The notes below the pieces were generated by a model. That model was not told the DNA's origin, ran no database searches, and worked only from the letters and a program-made list of their open reading frames with translations. The translations under genes and the position numbers were made by a program. A stretch of 8,488 nt of DNA from Paracoccaceae bacterium (GTDB lineage Bacteria; Pseudomonadota; Alphaproteobacteria; Rhodobacterales; Rhodobacteraceae), in NCBI GenBank assembly GCA_007121115.1, contig SKMI01000115.1, positions 1 to 8,488 on the forward strand, in the 5' to 3' direction. Below are positions 6,913 to 8,488 of the stretch, piece by piece. Each line of letters begins with the position of its first letter. The stretch's first letter is position 1.

Positions 6913-7598
6913 GCGCCGCCGGCCCCGCCGTCGACAAGACCGCGATCCGGGATGCCGCCACCATCCTGCTGGTGCGTGATGCCGCCGAGGGCCCGCAGGT
7001 GCTGATGGGTCAGCGCGGGGCGCGCGCCGCCTTCATGCCCGACAAGTTCGTCTTTCCCGGCGGCGCGGTGGATGCCGAGGACGCGCAGGTGCCGCTGGGC
7101 ACCCGGGTCTCGCCGCTCTGTGCGGCGCGGCTGGAAGCAGACGGCGACCTCCGCGCCCCCACGCTGGCCGCCGCCGCCATCCGCGAACTGTGGGAGGAAA
7201 CCGGCCTGATGCTGGGCACGCCGGGGGTCTGGCCCGGCACGCCGCCCGCCGATTGGGCTGCGTTTGCCGCGCGGGGCATGCTACCGGCGGCGGATGCGCT
7301 GACCTATGTGTTCCGCGCCATCACCCCGCCCGGCCGCCCGCGCCGCTTCGATGCGCGCTTCTTCCTGGCCGAAGCCGCGCGGGTGCAGGGTGATCCGGAT
7401 GATTTTTCAGCCGCCTGCGAGGAATTGAGCCATCTGCAATGGGTGCCCTTCGCCCGGGCGCGGCGGCTGAACCTGCCGTTCATCACCGAGGTGGTGCTGG
7501 CCGAGGCCGAAGAAGCCCTGCGCCGCGGCGGCAAGCCCGACTCGGTGCCGTTTTTCGACAATTCCGGCACAAGATCGGAGTTCCGCCGCATCCCCTGA
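6909..7598 (+). CDS. Nudix hydrolase with split Nudix box (NUDT19-like)
   Basis: This is a probable Mg-dependent Nudix pyrophosphohydrolase of 229 residues. The first half of the Nudix box is FPGGAVDAE (49-57; G51 and E57). The second half, RELWEETGL (92-100; metal-binding E93, E96 and E97), comes 34 residues after E57 instead of 7, so about 27 residues are inserted. Such insertion, plus the RRFDARFFLAEA segment (145-156), resembles the NUDT19/NUDT7-like branch, some members of which cleave CoA or acyl-CoA; substrate here is unproven. The GTG start at 6909 is preferred: GGAGG (6895-6899) precedes it by 9 bases and it overlaps the DUF983 stop as GTGA. The upstream in-frame ATG at 6870 lies inside the DUF983 gene and would add 13 residues. 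The protein is probably soluble, as no signal peptide or membrane segment is seen. Confidence 0.85.
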   Translation: MSAAGPAVDKTAIRDAATILLVRDAAEGPQVLMGQRGARAAFMPDKFVFPGGAVDAEDAQVPLGTRVSPLCAARLEADGDLRAPTLAAAAIRELWEETGLMLGTPGVWPGTPPADWAAFAARGMLPAADALTYVFRAITPPGRPRRFDARFFLAEAARVQGDPDDFSAACEELSHLQWVPFARARRLNLPFITEVVLAEAEEALRRGGKPDSVPFFDNSGTRSEFRRIP

Positions 7599-7608
7599 GC
7601 CTTCCGGT

Positions 7609-7641
7609 GCGCCCGATGTGCGGCGGGGCCCGTTCGGGCGC
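7609..7641 (+). terminator. Possible hairpin ending the Nudix transcript
   Basis: An 8-bp perfect inverted repeat (GCGCCCGA 7609-7616, TCGGGCGC 7634-7641) starts 10 bases after the Nudix stop, with a 17-base GC-rich loop that can form a small alternative hairpin (GCCC 7628-7631 with GGGC 7636-7639). No T tract follows. Position supports a 3'-end role, but the form is not a classic intrinsic terminator. Confidence 0.3.
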
Positions 7642-7734
7642 CAGCGATCCACATAGGAAAGGGCAAAGCCGTGCGTCACGCGGCAGACGCGACCTGCCCG
7701 AATCACGCGGCGCGAGATGCACCGGAACGGAGCA

Positions 7735-7857
7735 CTCCCGCCCCCTTGACGCTTGCAGGTGCCCTGCAAGCGTCAAGGCGTTGGGCCGGGCGCGCGCTTC
7801 GCGCGCGCCCGGCCCAACGGGAGAAGCGGCGCCCTGCGCCGCGCCGACGGGCGGGAG
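7735..7857. repeat. Four-stem cloverleaf-like palindromic element
   Basis: The block is bounded by a 9-bp inverted repeat, CTCCCGCCC (7735-7743) and GGGCGGGAG (7849-7857). Inside are three perfect hairpins: 16-bp arms 7744-7759 and 7763-7778 (loop TGC); 19-bp arms 7779-7797 and 7801-7819 (loop TTC); and 7-bp arms 7826-7832 and 7836-7842 (loop CCT). The outer stem and the first two hairpins abut with no unpaired bases; six bases (GGAGAA and GCCGAC) flank the third. All pairs are Watson-Crick. The same fold forms on either strand. It may be a repetitive extragenic or non-autonomous mobile element, a two-way transcription block or a structured RNA; copy number in the genome is not visible here. 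Confidence 0.8.
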
Positions 7858-7911
7858 AATCTCGGACCCGAAGCGATACGGCAGTCAATTTGTTCCCATG
7901 CTGCGCCGCGT

Positions 7912-7950
7912 TTGCGCCCACGCCACACCCCTTGACAGGGGGCGGCGCAA
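7912..7950 (-). terminator. Nested hairpin downstream of gyrA
   Basis: Outer arms TTGCGCC (7912-7918) and GGCGCAA (7944-7950) enclose inner arms CCCCT (7928-7932) and AGGGG (7937-7941) with a TGAC loop. It starts 55 bases past the gyrA stop on the minus strand. No T tract is present. It could form the gyrA mRNA 3' end, alone or together with the larger element beyond it; low certainty. Confidence 0.3.
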
Positions 7951-8005
7951 GGCGACGCGCCGACGACCCTTCACACAGCCTGACGACTGTGGGCCGCGAC
8001 CTCCA

Positions 8006-8488
8006 TCAACCGCTGGCGCCGTCGTCTTCCCCGGGCGCGGCATCCTCGACCTCGTCCCCGGCCTCGGCGATCCGCGCGACGGACACCACATGCTCGCCGT
8101 TCGCGGTGTTGAACACCCGCACCCCGCCTGCCGAGCGCGAGCGGAAGGAAATCCCCTCCACCGGCACCCGGATCGACTGCCCGGTCGAGGTCGCCAGCAT
8201 GATCTGATCGCCCGCGTCCACCGGAAAGCAGGCCACCAGCGGGCCGCCGCGCATGGCGCGGTCCATGGCCGCCACCCCCTGCCCACCGCGCCCGCGCACC
8301 GGGTAGCCGTGGCTGGAACTCAGCTTGCCCGCGCCGCGCGCGGTGATGGTCAGGATCAGGTCCTCGGCCGCCGACATCTCGGCGTAGCGCTCGGGGCTGA
8401 GCTGCCCGCCCGCGGCCTCGTCATCCTCGTCGCCGTCATCCTCGGTCACGCCCGCCATCACCCGACGCATCTTCAGATAGGTCGCGCG
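8006..8488 (-). CDS. gyrA: DNA gyrase subunit A, C-terminal part (cut by window edge)
   Basis: These are the last 160 residues of GyrA, the DNA-cleaving subunit of gyrase; the frame is open to position 8488, so the catalytic core and most of the C-terminal DNA-wrapping beta-pinwheel are outside. Recognisable pinwheel blades include AAEDLILTITARGAGKLSSS, GYPVRGRGGQGV, GDQIMLATSTGQSIRVPV and GISFRSRSAGGVRVFN, which closely match the alphaproteobacterial GyrA C-terminus as I know it. It ends in an acidic tail (EVEDAAPGEDDGASG), a feature that in other GyrA proteins modulates DNA wrapping. An acidic stretch also occurs near the start of the visible part (TEDDGDEDDE). It converges on the Nudix gene across a 407-base gap. 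ParC is the main alternative, but the SRSAGGV and GVAAMDRAMRGG segments favour GyrA. Confidence 0.93.
   Translation of the reverse strand, partial: RATYLKMRRVMAGVTEDDGDEDDEAAGGQLSPERYAEMSAAEDLILTITARGAGKLSSSHGYPVRGRGGQGVAAMDRAMRGGPLVACFPVDAGDQIMLATSTGQSIRVPVEGISFRSRSAGGVRVFNTANGEHVVSVARIAEAGDEVEDAAPGEDDGASG

Larger units (their letters stand above)
7599..8005. other. Non-coding gap between convergent Nudix gene and gyrA
   Basis: This 407-base gap lies between the 3' ends of two convergent genes. It holds a hairpin at 7609-7641, the large four-stem palindromic block at 7735-7857 and a nested hairpin at 7912-7950. Open frames crossing it (for example a GTG frame from 7671 with a plausible GGAAAGG upstream) run straight through the palindromes and antisense into gyrA, and have an arginine/proline-rich low-complexity product, so I do not call a gene. 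No tRNA, attachment site or IS end was recognised. Confidence 0.6.

Noticed and set aside
7745..7773. CTTGAC at 7745-7750 as a -35 box for a small RNA
   Set aside because: The position 17 bases downstream reads AAGCGT, which is not a -10 box, and CTTGAC is part of a perfect hairpin arm.
7735..7857. Interpretation of the four-stem block as a tRNA gene
   Set aside because: The cloverleaf impression is only topological: stem lengths are 9, 16, 19 and 7, loops are 3 bases, and there are no conserved tRNA loop sequences or anticodon arm.
7974..7991. CACAG/CTGTG hairpin just downstream of gyrA as its terminator
   Set aside because: Only 5 bp with an 8-base loop and no T tract; too weak to call.
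7671..8207. 178-codon plus-strand open frame in the convergent gap, preceded by GGAAAGG
   Set aside because: It translates straight through the palindromic element and then runs antisense into gyrA; the product is low-complexity and Arg/Pro/Ser-rich.

Overview
The window is GC-rich DNA with tightly packed genes, Shine-Dalgarno motifs of the GGAGG type and 4-base start/stop overlaps. The gene families (an AglE/AglF-type sugar ABC transporter, a LacI regulator, and a DUF983 gene and a Nudix gene beside gyrA) suggest an alphaproteobacterium, most likely of the Rhodobacterales. That placement rests on remembered family and gene-order similarity, not on a search.

Positions 1-6306 hold a divergent sugar-use locus. 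On the minus strand, aglE (periplasmic binding protein) is followed by aglF (membrane permease). The rest of that operon, expected to be a second permease, an ATPase and perhaps a glycosidase, lies beyond position 1. On the plus strand, a LacI-family regulator (aglR type), a GH1 beta-glucosidase and an E. coli-type glucokinase follow each other with a 4-base overlap and then a 21-base gap. Together they read as one pathway: a glucoside is bound in the periplasm, imported, split to glucose in the cytoplasm and phosphorylated to glucose-6-phosphate, with the regulator sensing the sugar. The 283-base divergent region between aglE and aglR has a perfect TTGACA -35 box facing aglE. A possible LacI-type operator, an imperfect palindrome centred on CG, overlaps the predicted -10 position.

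Positions 6307-7598 hold an apparently unrelated two-gene unit on the plus strand. It has an alphaproteobacterial-type promoter, a small DUF983 membrane protein with two CxxC pairs, and a Nudix hydrolase whose Nudix box is split by an insertion. The two genes overlap by 4 bases.

Positions 7599-8005 are a 407-base non-coding gap between convergent genes (Nudix to the right, gyrA to the left). It contains the most striking structure in the window. Positions 7735-7857 form a block closed by a 9-bp inverted repeat that encloses three perfect hairpins with 16, 19 and 7-bp stems, each with a 3-base loop. The first three stems abut with no unpaired bases, giving a cloverleaf-like design. It may be a mobile or repetitive extragenic element, a two-way transcription barrier or a structured RNA; the sequence alone does not decide. 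The window ends inside gyrA (minus strand, C-terminal 160 residues). No IS element, CRISPR array, tRNA or rRNA was seen.
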